Below are positions 20,280-29,355 of a stretch of DNA of 64,000 nt, piece by piece. The translations under genes and the position numbers were made by a program. This DNA is from an uncultured Alphaproteobacteria bacterium (GTDB taxonomy: Bacteria; Pseudomonadota; Alphaproteobacteria; Rhodobacterales; Rhodobacteraceae): the NCBI GenBank assembly GCA_902584635.1, contig CACIAQ010000001.1, positions 104,211-168,210 on the forward strand. Direction: 5' to 3'. The notes below the pieces were generated by a model that was not told the origin of the DNA, made no database searches, and worked only from the letters and a program-made list of their open reading frames with translations. Within the stretch, counting starts at the first letter, position 1. Each line of letters begins with the position of its first letter.

Positions 20280-20430
20280 ACCCAGATCTATTGACGTGAA
20301 CCGTGTTAGATATAAGAAGGCCTTGCCTGATTTTCTCGGCCTTTTTTACTTTTCCTAAAGCGTAAGCTTTCAATAGCTTAGTTTGCTTTTTTCTGAAAAA
20401 ATTCTCTGATTTTACTGTTCGAAACCTCAT
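20272..20430 (-). CDS. Putative small basic protein (52 aa)
   Basis: Minus ATG at 20430: MRFRTVKSENFFRKKQTKLLKAYALGKVKKAEKIRQGLLISNTVHVNRSGFK; preceded by GAGGGGAAAA; not in supplied ORF track. Confidence 0.35.
   Translation of the reverse strand: MRFRTVKSENFFRKKQTKLLKAYALGKVKKAEKIRQGLLISNTVHVNRSGFK
20320..20350 (+). terminator. Candidate intrinsic terminator downstream of chrA
   Basis: AAGGCC ... GGCCTTTTTT, 6-bp stem followed by T-run; overlaps putative antisense-strand smORF. Confidence 0.55.
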
Positions 20431-20508
20431 TTTTCCCCTCAATCTGACTTTTTTTACAAATTATGATACATATAAATATAAAAAAATCAACAATAATAAT
20501 GCTTTACT

Positions 20509-20537
20509 TAGTCATATTTCTGTCATATAAATGTCAT
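20509..20537 (+). promoter_or_regulatory. Pho box abutting the Sel1-repeat gene
   Basis: TAGTCAT (20509), CTGTCAT (20520), ATGTCAT (20531): three 11-bp repeats. Confidence 0.75.
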
Positions 20538-20541
20538 CATA

Positions 20542-21309
20542 ATGTATTATTCAAAAAAATACGCTAAGAAATTCCCATACATTTTAGTATTCATAGCATT
20601 TGTCTCGCTTTTAGTGATCGATTTAACTGGTAAAAAAAAAGAGAAAGATGATATTAGTTTCACGGAGCTCAGCTTCAATAAGGTAATGGCCTATTCGGGC
20701 CATCCGGAATATCAATACAAATTAGGAAGGGCGTATGATAAAGGGCTGTTGGTGTTACAAAATAATGAAGTGGCTATAAAATGGTATAAAAAAGCAGCAA
20801 AAAAAAAGCACCCTAAAGCTATGACTAACTTAGCATATTTTTATGATCAGGGATTAGTGCTAGAAAAAAACAAAGGTAGAGCTCTTGACCTTTATTTGGA
20901 TGCTGCAAGGTTAGGTAATTCGGTGGCTCAATACAATGTGGCTCTCATGTACGAGAGTGGAGAAGGCTCTCCAGTAAATATTACAAGAGCAAAATATTGG
21001 TACCTTTTGGCTGCCGAGGGTGGAGATTATCATGCACAATATAACTTGGCGCTATTACTTGAAAAAGGTAAATGCATCAAGCAAGACCTCAAGAGAGCTC
21101 TTTATTGGTATGAAAAAGCTGCCTCATCAGGCTTAGTAGAGGCACAATTTAATTTAGGCTACATGCATCATATGGGAATCGGCACGAAGCAAAGCTTTTC
21201 CGAGGCAATGAAGTGGTATTTGTCAGCTGCTGATAATGGTGATAATGATGCAAAGTTCAATTTGGAGCAAATAAGGATTTTTCTTAAAGAAAAAGCTCAT
21301 AGAACTTAA
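20542..21309 (+). CDS. Sel1-repeat (TPR-like) protein with N-terminal TM segment
   Basis: Repeats such as AQYNVALMYESGEGSPVNITRAKYWYLLAAEGG and AQFNLGYMHHMGIGTKQSFSEAMKWYLSAADNG; exact start uncertain. Confidence 0.85.
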   Translation: MYYSKKYAKKFPYILVFIAFVSLLVIDLTGKKKEKDDISFTELSFNKVMAYSGHPEYQYKLGRAYDKGLLVLQNNEVAIKWYKKAAKKKHPKAMTNLAYFYDQGLVLEKNKGRALDLYLDAARLGNSVAQYNVALMYESGEGSPVNITRAKYWYLLAAEGGDYHAQYNLALLLEKGKCIKQDLKRALYWYEKAASSGLVEAQFNLGYMHHMGIGTKQSFSEAMKWYLSAADNGDNDAKFNLEQIRIFLKEKAHRT

Positions 21310-21310
21310 T

Positions 21311-21344
21311 CTGTCATGTTCTTGTCATAATTTTCAAATAGACA
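21311..21344 (+). promoter_or_regulatory. Pho box plus -10 upstream of phnGHIJKLN
   Basis: CTGTCAT-GTTC-TTGTCAT, AATTTTCAAA (10 bp), then TAGACA. Confidence 0.8.
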
Positions 21345-21397
21345 GCAAACTATAGGTTAGTCTGAAACCGATTTAATTATGAACCGTATGGGTAAGC

Positions 21398-21844
21398 ATG
21401 TCACTAGTCAGGTCTAAATGGTTGAGCTATTTAGCAAAATCATCTGAATCCGATCTCGTTGGGTTGTATGAGTCTACTGGGTTAGATCCGAGCTATACTT
21501 ATCTGAGAAAACCGGAAATAGGCACAATTATGGCGACAGCGAGGATTGGAAACACTGGGCAAAAATTTAATGCAGGCGAAATTTCCGTTACGCGATGCTC
21601 TATTCAATTAGAAGACGGTAAGTTAGTTGGTCATGGATATGTGCAAGGTAGAAGTAAAAAGAAGTCGACAGTTGCTGCGCTATGTGACGCTTTAATGCAA
21701 AGCGATAAAAGGACCTTAATTGAAAGTAAAATAGTAATAAAACTAAAAGAAATTGAGAAAAAAAGACATGACTTAATTAAAAGAAAGGCAGAAAAAACAA
21801 AGGTGGACTTTTTTACTCTTGTGCGTGGAGAAGACGAAAAATGA
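21398..21844 (+). CDS. phnG: C-P lyase subunit PhnG
   Basis: VRSKWLSYLAKSS...LRKPEIGTIMATARIGNTGQKFNAGEISVTRCSIQL, GHGYVQGRSKKKSTVAALCDALMQ. Confidence 0.96.
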   Translation: MSLVRSKWLSYLAKSSESDLVGLYESTGLDPSYTYLRKPEIGTIMATARIGNTGQKFNAGEISVTRCSIQLEDGKLVGHGYVQGRSKKKSTVAALCDALMQSDKRTLIESKIVIKLKEIEKKRHDLIKRKAEKTKVDFFTLVRGEDEK

Positions 21845-22404
21845 CAAATCTGCTTCCCTTCTTCCAAGACCAGTCCAAGGATGCTGCTAGAGCTTTTAGG
21901 ATAGCGTTGAAAGCGATGGCAATGCCAGGAAAAATTCAGAATTTTCAGGTCATTGATGGACTTCCCACACCTCTATCTATCGCTGGTGCAACGCTTATAT
22001 TAGTTTTTTGTGATTTTAATACTAAGATTTTTTTAGGAGAGACCTTTCGAAATAAAAATGTCGAGGATTGGATAAATTTTTATACCGGTGCAAAAATTTC
22101 TGGCGATAAAAATGTTGATTTCGCAGTGGGGCATATAGAGGAACTACTACCTTTTCACGAATTTCCCATTGGTACGGACGAGTATCCCGACAGGTCGGCC
22201 AATATTGTGATTGAAAATGCAAGCAAAGATGTAAAAAGTTTTTCTCTAAATGGACCAGGGATTAAAGAGACGCTTCATGTAGAGCTCCCGGAAAAGATTA
22301 TTGAAAGAGAAAGTGCTATCAGTTTTCCTTTAGGAGTTGATATTTTTTTGGCAAAAGAAAATTTGGTTATGGGACTGCCTAGAACAACAATGGTAGAGAC
22401 ATAA
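21841..22404 (+). CDS. phnH: C-P lyase subunit PhnH
   Basis: FRIALKAMAMPGKIQNF...GTDEYPDRSANIVIE...LNGPGIKETLHVELP; between phnG and phnI. Confidence 0.95.
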   Translation: MTNLLPFFQDQSKDAARAFRIALKAMAMPGKIQNFQVIDGLPTPLSIAGATLILVFCDFNTKIFLGETFRNKNVEDWINFYTGAKISGDKNVDFAVGHIEELLPFHEFPIGTDEYPDRSANIVIENASKDVKSFSLNGPGIKETLHVELPEKIIERESAISFPLGVDIFLAKENLVMGLPRTTMVET

Positions 22405-22405
22405 T

Positions 22406-23488
22406 ATGTATGTAGCGGTAAAAGGAGGCGAAAGAGCGATTGATAATGCACATAGGTGGCTGGAGGATGAACGTCGAGGAGACAGAAAAGTCACAGATCT
22501 GAGTGTCGATCAAATAAAGACTCAATTATCTTTATCAATAGCAAAAGTGATGGCTGAAGGTTCGCTATTTGATCCTGAGCTTGCTTCTTTAGCAATAAAG
22601 CAAGCTAGAGGAGATTTAATCGAAGCGATTTTTTTAATAAGAGCATACCGAACAACCTTACCGAGATTTGGAGTTGGGCAGCCTATAAATACGGACAAAA
22701 TGATTGCTAAAAGAAGAATATCCGCGACGTTTAAGGACATTCCAGGAGGCCAGCTTCTTGGACCGACTTTTGATTACACTCATCGACTTTTAGATTTCAA
22801 ACTATTAGCAGATGGCAGCATCGATGAATTTGAGCCTGGAAAAGATACTGAACAAATGTTCCAACACGTCACTCAGTTCCTTAATAATGAAGGAATTATT
22901 GAGACAGAAGAGACATCATCTAGTGAAGCGGAGTCGCCTGATCTCACTCGACAGCCTTTGGAAATTCCTGCTAATAGAGCATTGCGGCTACAGGCTCTTA
23001 CTCGAAGCGATGAAGGGTTTTTATTAGGTATGGCATACTCAACCCAAAGGGGGTTCGGAAGAAATCATCCATTCGTTGGTGAGCTAAGAATAGGACTTAT
23101 ATCTGTTGAATTTGAAATCCCAGAGATAGGGTTTAATATAGAGATAGCTGAGATAGAGATTTCAGAATGCGAGACGGTTAATCAATTTCTGGGCTCAAAG
23201 ACCCACCCCCCTAAATTTACTAGAGGCTATGGTTTTGTTTTTGGTCAATCGGAGAGGAAAGCGATATCGATGGCTTTAGTTGATCGCGCTCTACGTTGGA
23301 AAGAATTGGGAGAGGTTAGCGATGGTGCTCCCGCTCAAGATGAAGAGTTTGTTCTGTACCATGGAGATAATATTCAAGCGACTGGTTTTGTAGAGCATAT
23401 TAAGCTTCCTCATTATGTCGATTTTCAGGCAGAACTGGAGCTAATTAGAAAGATAAGAAAAACAGCTTTTGAGGCAAAAAAAGGATGA
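22406..23488 (+). CDS. phnI: C-P lyase core subunit PhnI
   Basis: MYVAVKGGERAIDNAHRWLEDERRGD, QIKTQLSLSIAKVMAEGSLFDPELASLAIKQARGDLIEAIFLIRAYRTTLPRFG. Confidence 0.97.
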   Translation: MYVAVKGGERAIDNAHRWLEDERRGDRKVTDLSVDQIKTQLSLSIAKVMAEGSLFDPELASLAIKQARGDLIEAIFLIRAYRTTLPRFGVGQPINTDKMIAKRRISATFKDIPGGQLLGPTFDYTHRLLDFKLLADGSIDEFEPGKDTEQMFQHVTQFLNNEGIIETEETSSSEAESPDLTRQPLEIPANRALRLQALTRSDEGFLLGMAYSTQRGFGRNHPFVGELRIGLISVEFEIPEIGFNIEIAEIEISECETVNQFLGSKTHPPKFTRGYGFVFGQSERKAISMALVDRALRWKELGEVSDGAPAQDEEFVLYHGDNIQATGFVEHIKLPHYVDFQAELELIRKIRKTAFEAKKG

Positions 23489-24321
23489 GTAACTCCGAAG
23501 AGGATTTCAATTTTGCTTACCTTGATGAGCAAACCAAGAGAATGATAAGAAGGGCTCTAATAAAAGCGTTATGCATTCCAGGATATCAGGTTCCCTTTGC
23601 AAGTAGGGAAATGCCAATGCCTTATGGTTGGGGTACTGGCGGCGTTCAGGTCACAGCAGCATGCTTGCAAGAAACGGATGTATTGAAGGTTATAGATCAG
23701 GGTTCAGATGACACAACCAACGCAGTCTCTATAAGAAAATTTTTTGAAAGGGTAGCTGGTGTAAAAACTACTGAAAACACTGGAAAAGCATCTGTAATTC
23801 AAACCAGACACCGCATTCCCGAACAAGTTTTATCAGAAGATCAAATACTCGTTTATCAAGTCCCAATACCAGAGCCCTTAAGATTTTTAGAGCCTAGAGA
23901 GACCGAAACAAGGGTTATGCACGCATTAGAAGAATATGGCTTGATGCATGTTAAATTATATGAAGACATATCTATTAACGGGGAGATTTCCACAGCATAC
24001 GCTTATCCAGTAAAAGTTAACGATCGTTATATAATGGATCCATCACCTACACCAAAATTTGATAACCCAAAAATGAATTTTTGCCCGGCAATTCAGCTTT
24101 TTGGAGCTGGGAGAGAACAAAGGATTTACGCAGTTCCTCCATATACTAAGGTTATAAGTCTTGATTTTGAAGATTATCCATTTGAAGCCTCAAGAGCCGA
24201 GAAGACTTGTGAAATATGTGGTGCCACCAATACATATCTCGATGAAGTGGTTATTGATGATAAGGGAACTAGAATGTTTTCATGTTCAGATAGTGATTAC
24301 TGCAATAGTCAAAAAAGTTAA
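23485..24321 (+). CDS. phnJ: C-P lyase radical SAM subunit PhnJ
   Basis: MPMPYGWGTGGVQVTAACLQETDVLKVIDQGSDDTTNAVSIRKFF; C-terminal Cys cluster CEICGATNTYLDE. Confidence 0.98.
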   Translation: MSNSEEDFNFAYLDEQTKRMIRRALIKALCIPGYQVPFASREMPMPYGWGTGGVQVTAACLQETDVLKVIDQGSDDTTNAVSIRKFFERVAGVKTTENTGKASVIQTRHRIPEQVLSEDQILVYQVPIPEPLRFLEPRETETRVMHALEEYGLMHVKLYEDISINGEISTAYAYPVKVNDRYIMDPSPTPKFDNPKMNFCPAIQLFGAGREQRIYAVPPYTKVISLDFEDYPFEASRAEKTCEICGATNTYLDEVVIDDKGTRMFSCSDSDYCNSQKS

Positions 24322-24324
24322 ACA

Positions 24325-25095
24325 ATGGAACAGATTTTAAAAGCGAAGGCTATAAATAAGAAATTTGGCGATGTGTATGCCTGCAACAACTTAAGTATAG
24401 AGCTTTACACTGGTGAGGTCGTTGGAATTGTTGGAGAGTCTGGCTCTGGCAAATCAACTCTTCTAAATTGCTTGTCTGGAAGCTTGGTACCAGATGGTGG
24501 TAATATAACATATTTGGATAGAGATAATAATTGGTTGGATCTATTGTCTTTGCCGGAACCCAGAAAAAGAAACCTACTGAGAACCGAGTGGGCCTTTGTC
24601 CATCAAAATCCTCGAGATGGTCTTAGAATGGCAGTGAGTGCTGGAGGGAACATTGGCGAAAGACTAATGGCAATAGGGTATAGAAATTACTCTCAAATTA
24701 GGGCTGAAGCCACCGAATGGATCGAAAAGGTTGAAATAGATGCAATCAGACTGGATGACAAACCGAGTATTTTTTCTGGTGGAATGCAACAAAGACTTCA
24801 GATTGCTAAAAACCTTATAACGAAACCTAGGCTAATATTTATGGATGAACCTACTGGTGGTCTTGATGTATCTGTCCAAGCAAGATTACTTGATCTCATA
24901 AGATCTTTGGTTAGAGAATTAGGATTGTCAGTAATAATCGTAACGCATGATCTCGCAGTTGCGAGGTTCATGGCGAATAGATTGATTGTTATGAAAAATG
25001 GCAAAATTGTTGAAACTGGATTAACCGACCAAGTTTTGGATGATCCACAGCATTCCTACACGCAATTACTAGTCTCCTCAATACTAAAGGTGTAA
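24325..25095 (+). CDS. phnK: Phosphonate C-P lyase ATP-binding protein PhnK
   Basis: GESGSGKSTLLNCLSG, VHQNPRDGLRMAVSAGGNIGERLM, FSGGMQQRLQIAKNLITKPRLIFMDEPTGGLDVSVQARLLD. Confidence 0.96.
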   Translation: MEQILKAKAINKKFGDVYACNNLSIELYTGEVVGIVGESGSGKSTLLNCLSGSLVPDGGNITYLDRDNNWLDLLSLPEPRKRNLLRTEWAFVHQNPRDGLRMAVSAGGNIGERLMAIGYRNYSQIRAEATEWIEKVEIDAIRLDDKPSIFSGGMQQRLQIAKNLITKPRLIFMDEPTGGLDVSVQARLLDLIRSLVRELGLSVIIVTHDLAVARFMANRLIVMKNGKIVETGLTDQVLDDPQHSYTQLLVSSILKV

Positions 25096-25097
25096 AA

Positions 25098-25772
25098 ATG
25101 TTGGAAGTAAAAAATGTTGCAAAATCCTTCAATCTAAAGAACTTAGACAAAGGGAAATTTTCAGTTATTAGAGATGCTTGCTTTAATGTTAATTCGGGGG
25201 AATGTGTTGCATTGATAGGTAACTCTGGTTGTGGCAAATCAACTTTAATGAGAATGATTTACGGTAATTATGTATGTGCAGAAGGAGAGATTTATATAGA
25301 TAAGGAAAATATCCTTGATTTAAAAGCCATTGAAATGTCGATATTAAGAAAACAAAAAATGGGGTATGTAAGTCAATTTTTAAGAGTTTTACCGAGAGTA
25401 AGCACCATAGATTTGGTTATGGAACCTCTTCTTGATCAATTTGAAAGTCGCGCCAGAGCTAAGGATATAGCTGAGACATTATTGTCTAGGCTAAATTTAA
25501 GCTCTCAGTTATGGCACCTCTCCCCACTGACTTTTTCAGGAGGGGAACAACAAAGGGTAAATATCGCTATTGGCTTTTCTAAAGACTACAAGTTGCTTCT
25601 TTTGGATGAGCCGACGGCGAGCCTCGATCGTGAAAACAAAAAAATTGTCATGGATATGATTTCAGAAAAAAAAGAAAAAGGGTCAGCAATACTTGGTATC
25701 TTTCATGACAAAGAAGTAAGGGATAAAGTGTGTGATCGAGAAATAGATGTAAGCAACTTTTCAGCAAGCTGA
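25098..25772 (+). CDS. phnL: Phosphonate C-P lyase ATP-binding protein PhnL
   Basis: GNSGCGKSTLMRMIYGNY, GYVSQFLRVLPRVSTIDLVMEPLL, FSGGEQQRVNIAIGF. Confidence 0.95.
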   Translation: MLEVKNVAKSFNLKNLDKGKFSVIRDACFNVNSGECVALIGNSGCGKSTLMRMIYGNYVCAEGEIYIDKENILDLKAIEMSILRKQKMGYVSQFLRVLPRVSTIDLVMEPLLDQFESRARAKDIAETLLSRLNLSSQLWHLSPLTFSGGEQQRVNIAIGFSKDYKLLLLDEPTASLDRENKKIVMDMISEKKEKGSAILGIFHDKEVRDKVCDREIDVSNFSAS

Positions 25773-25784
25773 GAAAAATCTATT

Positions 25785-26309
25785 ATGCGTAAAGGAACAT
25801 TATTTACAGTGGTAGGCCCTTCTGGAGTGGGGAAAGATTCAATTCTTAATGCTGCTAAGAATAAAGTCGATGCATATTTCCCTAAAAGGTATATTTCTAG
25901 AAGTGCTGAGGTCGACAACGAAGACTTTATTAAAGTGGATCAGTCTCAAATAGATATTTTATTAAAAGAAAAAAGAGTAGCTATTCATTGGTATGCGCAT
26001 AATAACTTTTATGGGATACCTATTGATATTATATATCACCTTAATAAGGGAACAAACGTAATTTTCAATGGATCTAGACATGCTATTAAGGAATATAAGC
26101 AGCAATTTCCAGAGTTAAAAATAATTTACATTGATGCTAAAGAAGAAATCGTTCTCGAAAGATTGAAAAAAAGAGCTAGAGAAAATGCAAAGGATATTCA
26201 ACTAAGGTTAAAAAGGGCGAAATTTGATATTCCAACGGGCTCAATTATTATCAACAATGAGGATGATCTAGATAAAGCAGTTATTCAATTATTATCTGTA
26301 ATGCATTAA
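25785..26309 (+). CDS. phnN: Ribose 1,5-bisphosphokinase PhnN
   Basis: GPSGVGKDSILNAA, AIHWYAHNNFYGIP, VIFNGSRHAIKEY; guanylate-kinase-like fold downstream of phnL. Confidence 0.94.
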   Translation: MRKGTLFTVVGPSGVGKDSILNAAKNKVDAYFPKRYISRSAEVDNEDFIKVDQSQIDILLKEKRVAIHWYAHNNFYGIPIDIIYHLNKGTNVIFNGSRHAIKEYKQQFPELKIIYIDAKEEIVLERLKKRARENAKDIQLRLKRAKFDIPTGSIIINNEDDLDKAVIQLLSVMH

Positions 26310-26998
26310 AGCAGCGAAAATCTTTTCAGTTCACAAAAATACCTATCATCCCTTTGCCCAAAAAGACAGATATCTAAAAAAGGTAAGGGATATCCGATAA
26401 CTTCTTGAAAATTTAATTCTATTGTGTCTCGAATATTTTTCTCTTCACCCAATCTTATTTCTCCAGTTAATGTAATATGAAATTTATATCTATTAAAGAC
26501 ATATGGATAACCCCACTTCTTTAAGTTTTCTTCCTCTTCAAAGTCAAGTCCACTAGCTCTTCTTTTTTCTAGTTCTGTGGATGTGGGAGGTTCTCTAAAC
26601 TTATCTAGAGTTGAAACGCAATCATCTGCTAAAGATTTTAGTGCCTTAGGGCTTCTTTCAGGGACTAAAGCATAAAATCGGCCAAGCTTTTTCAAGACTG
26701 GATTTTGGATTATAAACCTACTATGTCGCTTTGAAATTAATTCCACATCGCTAATGAGATCATTGTATGAATACTTATCATTTAGGACAAATGGTGCTTT
26801 GAGCGTGCCATGCAAGCCATATATCCTTGCTTTTTCCGTGATAGACTTTAAGTCAACAAATTTTGGGTTTTTTATTTTCTTGTGATTGGTAATCTTACCT
26901 TTCTTTGGATTCCAGCCTAACCATTGAGACCCAACTTTATCGAGAAATGTATCTGGATAGGGAGAAAAATAAATTGCGTATCTGGAATAATTTGTCAT
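26306..26998 (-). CDS. DUF1045 family phosphonate metabolism protein
   Basis: RYAIYFSPYPDTFLDKVGSQWLGWNP, LHGTLKAPFVL, FHITLTGEI; two H-x-T motifs (2H fold), typical phn neighbour. Confidence 0.88.
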   Translation of the reverse strand: MTNYSRYAIYFSPYPDTFLDKVGSQWLGWNPKKGKITNHKKIKNPKFVDLKSITEKARIYGLHGTLKAPFVLNDKYSYNDLISDVELISKRHSRFIIQNPVLKKLGRFYALVPERSPKALKSLADDCVSTLDKFREPPTSTELEKRRASGLDFEEEENLKKWGYPYVFNRYKFHITLTGEIRLGEEKNIRDTIELNFQEVIGYPLPFLDICLFGQRDDRYFCELKRFSLL

Positions 26999-27025
26999 AA
27001 AAATGTCCTAATAACAGAGTACAAA
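26992..27025 (+). promoter_or_regulatory. Pho box plus -10 upstream of phnM copy 2
   Basis: TTGTCAT-AAAA-ATGTCCT, AATAACAGAG (10 bp), TACAAA. Confidence 0.65.
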
Positions 27026-27074
27026 AAATTTGGAATATTTATATGAAACTTTTAAGTCAAGAGTATGAATTTAT

Positions 27075-28241
27075 ATGCATGAATTTATTTTAAGCAATGC
27101 ACGTCTCGTTCTGGAGAACGAAGTAGTAAACGGAAGCATCAGGGTAGCGGATGGGGTCATTAAAGAGGTTAACTCTGGAAAAGGATTTATACGTGGTTCT
27201 TTCGATTGTAATGAAAATTATTTATCACCAGGCCTGATTGAACTACACACAGACAATTTGGAAAGACATATGCAACCAAGAGCAAATGTTAAATGGCCAA
27301 TAAAGGCTGCGATTTTATCACATGATAGAGAACTAGAAAGTGCTGGTATTACGACTGTTTTTGACGCATTGCGAGTTGGTTCGATAGTGTCAGATAAAAG
27401 GGGTAACTATCTTAAATATGCTAGGCAAGTTACGGACACCATTAAGGAGCTGAGAGCAGAGAAAAGCCTGAAAATAAGTCATTTTACGCATCTTAGAGCA
27501 GAAGTTTGTTCTGAAACTTTGGAAATCGAATTGGAAGAGTTTACCCCAGAAGACCGAGTTGGAATAGTTAGTTTAATGGATCATACTCCGGGCCAAAAGC
27601 AATTTAGAGACTTAGATAAAATGGCAGAGTATTTAAAGGGAAAATACTCTATGAGTCCAAAAGATTTGGAAGATCATTTTGAACGTCTTTATAAAATAAA
27701 AAAGGCTTGGGGAGATAGAAACCATGCCGCAACTTTAAGTGCGAATAAAAGACTTGGCGCTATTCTCGCAAGTCATGACGACACGACAGAGAATGATGCA
27801 ATTACATCAATTGAAAATGGATGTAAAATCGCCGAGTTTCCAACAACTGTTGAAGCTTCAAAGGTATTAAATCGATCATCAATTAATATTATCATGGGAG
27901 GACCAAACATTCTGAGAGGGGAGTCCCACTCCGGAAACGTCGCCGCTAAGGACCTTGTTTCCATGGGTTGCTGTAACATTCTTTCATCGGATTATATGCC
28001 TTCTTCACTGCTAATGGGAGCGGTAAAACTTGGAGATATTTTGGGAGATTTTGCAAAGGGAATAAAGGCGGTTACTGAGACACCAGCAAAAGCAGCTAAT
28101 CTAAATGATCGTGGTTTGATTAAGATTGGTATGCGAGCTGATTTACTTCTTTTTGATGTAAAAAATAATTTTCCTATAATTCAAAGGGTGTGGACTCCTA
28201 ATTCTACTCAAAGCCCACATATCTTTCATGAACGCCAGTGA
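27075..28241 (+). CDS. phnM: Alpha-D-ribose 1-methylphosphonate 5-triphosphate diphosphatase PhnM (copy 2)
   Basis: YLSPGLIELHTDNLERHMQPRANVKWP, SLMDHTPGQKQFRDL, MGGPNILRGESHSGNVAA, SSDYMPSSLLMGAV. Confidence 0.96.
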   Translation: MHEFILSNARLVLENEVVNGSIRVADGVIKEVNSGKGFIRGSFDCNENYLSPGLIELHTDNLERHMQPRANVKWPIKAAILSHDRELESAGITTVFDALRVGSIVSDKRGNYLKYARQVTDTIKELRAEKSLKISHFTHLRAEVCSETLEIELEEFTPEDRVGIVSLMDHTPGQKQFRDLDKMAEYLKGKYSMSPKDLEDHFERLYKIKKAWGDRNHAATLSANKRLGAILASHDDTTENDAITSIENGCKIAEFPTTVEASKVLNRSSINIIMGGPNILRGESHSGNVAAKDLVSMGCCNILSSDYMPSSLLMGAVKLGDILGDFAKGIKAVTETPAKAANLNDRGLIKIGMRADLLLFDVKNNFPIIQRVWTPNSTQSPHIFHERQ

Positions 28242-28519
28242 AAAGGGATTTTAGTATCAGCGATATAACATAGGTTATTTTCGGTATTATATTTGGTCAC
28301 ATATTCGAATTATATTACTACCGGGTTTCATTTGACAGTAGATATCATTAATACAATTTTCCAACTTCTTCAAAAGGGCCTAGACAATAACTTTAAGCTG
28401 CAGACTAAATCGTAGACCAATGAATCTATCTTTTGTAACATGCAACTTTAGAAGAGCTATAGAGTCACGCCTTGGGGTGGGACGGACATTTAGACCAATA
28501 AATTTTTCGAGAGCTAAAA

Positions 28520-29293
28520 ATGAAAAAAATCATAGTCTTTTCAGATATTCACTTAAACTCTGCTGATGAACCAAGTTTAAAAAAATCATCTCAAAAACTT
28601 GAGAAAGCTATACTGCACTTGCAAGGCAATCATAATGATTTTGATACGCTAGTCTTTACAGGCGACTTAGCGGATAGTGGTAAAATTGAAGAATATAGTG
28701 CCTTAAGAAATTTGGTCTCGGTAATAAATAGACCCATAAAATTTATGCTTGGAAATCACGATAACCGAAAGAACTTCCTCGATGTATTTCCATACTACCA
28801 ACCAGATCATAATGGATTCTTACAGAGTAGTGAGGCTTATGAAAATCTTGATTTTATATTCTTAGATACGCTTAAAGATCCTCACGATGACATACCCAAA
28901 AGCTGTGGTTACTTATGTAAAAAAAGACTCGACTGGTTGAGTCAAAAACTTAAAGAAGCGGATCATAAAAAAGTAATTTTGTTTATGCACCATCCCGCTT
29001 TTACAACGGGAATGCAGGCTATGGACAAACTAAAACTAAAAAATTCCCACGATTTTTTTTCAACTATAAAAAATTTCAATAATGTAAACCATCTAATATC
29101 TGGTCACATACATAGAAGTATATGTGGTCTTTACGAAGGATATAATTTCTCCACGTTCAAAAGCATAAATCAGCAAATGGTCTTAAAGTTCAAAGCCGAT
29201 AGAGTAGAATATGCCAAAGGTGAGAATTCGGGATATGGCATTATCCTACTGGATGGTGAGAATTATACTATCCATAACGAAGAGGTAAATTAA
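28520..29293 (+). CDS. Calcineurin-like metallophosphoesterase (GpdQ/CpdA type)
   Basis: FSDIHLN, TGDLADSGKIEEY, MLGNHDNRKNF, FMHHPAF, LISGHIHRS: full motif set. Confidence 0.9.
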   Translation: MKKIIVFSDIHLNSADEPSLKKSSQKLEKAILHLQGNHNDFDTLVFTGDLADSGKIEEYSALRNLVSVINRPIKFMLGNHDNRKNFLDVFPYYQPDHNGFLQSSEAYENLDFIFLDTLKDPHDDIPKSCGYLCKKRLDWLSQKLKEADHKKVILFMHHPAFTTGMQAMDKLKLKNSHDFFSTIKNFNNVNHLISGHIHRSICGLYEGYNFSTFKSINQQMVLKFKADRVEYAKGENSGYGIILLDGENYTIHNEEVN

Positions 29294-29355
29294 TCCTTTT
29301 AAAAATCTTTTTTGCGATACTAATTCTATTTTTTTAAAAATAGCAATAGGAGTAT

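Noticed and set aside
28242-28519. 278-bp gap upstream of the phosphoesterase as an extra gene or sRNA
   Set aside because: No convincing terminator, no ORF beyond a 27-codon TTG frame, only a lone TTGTAAC
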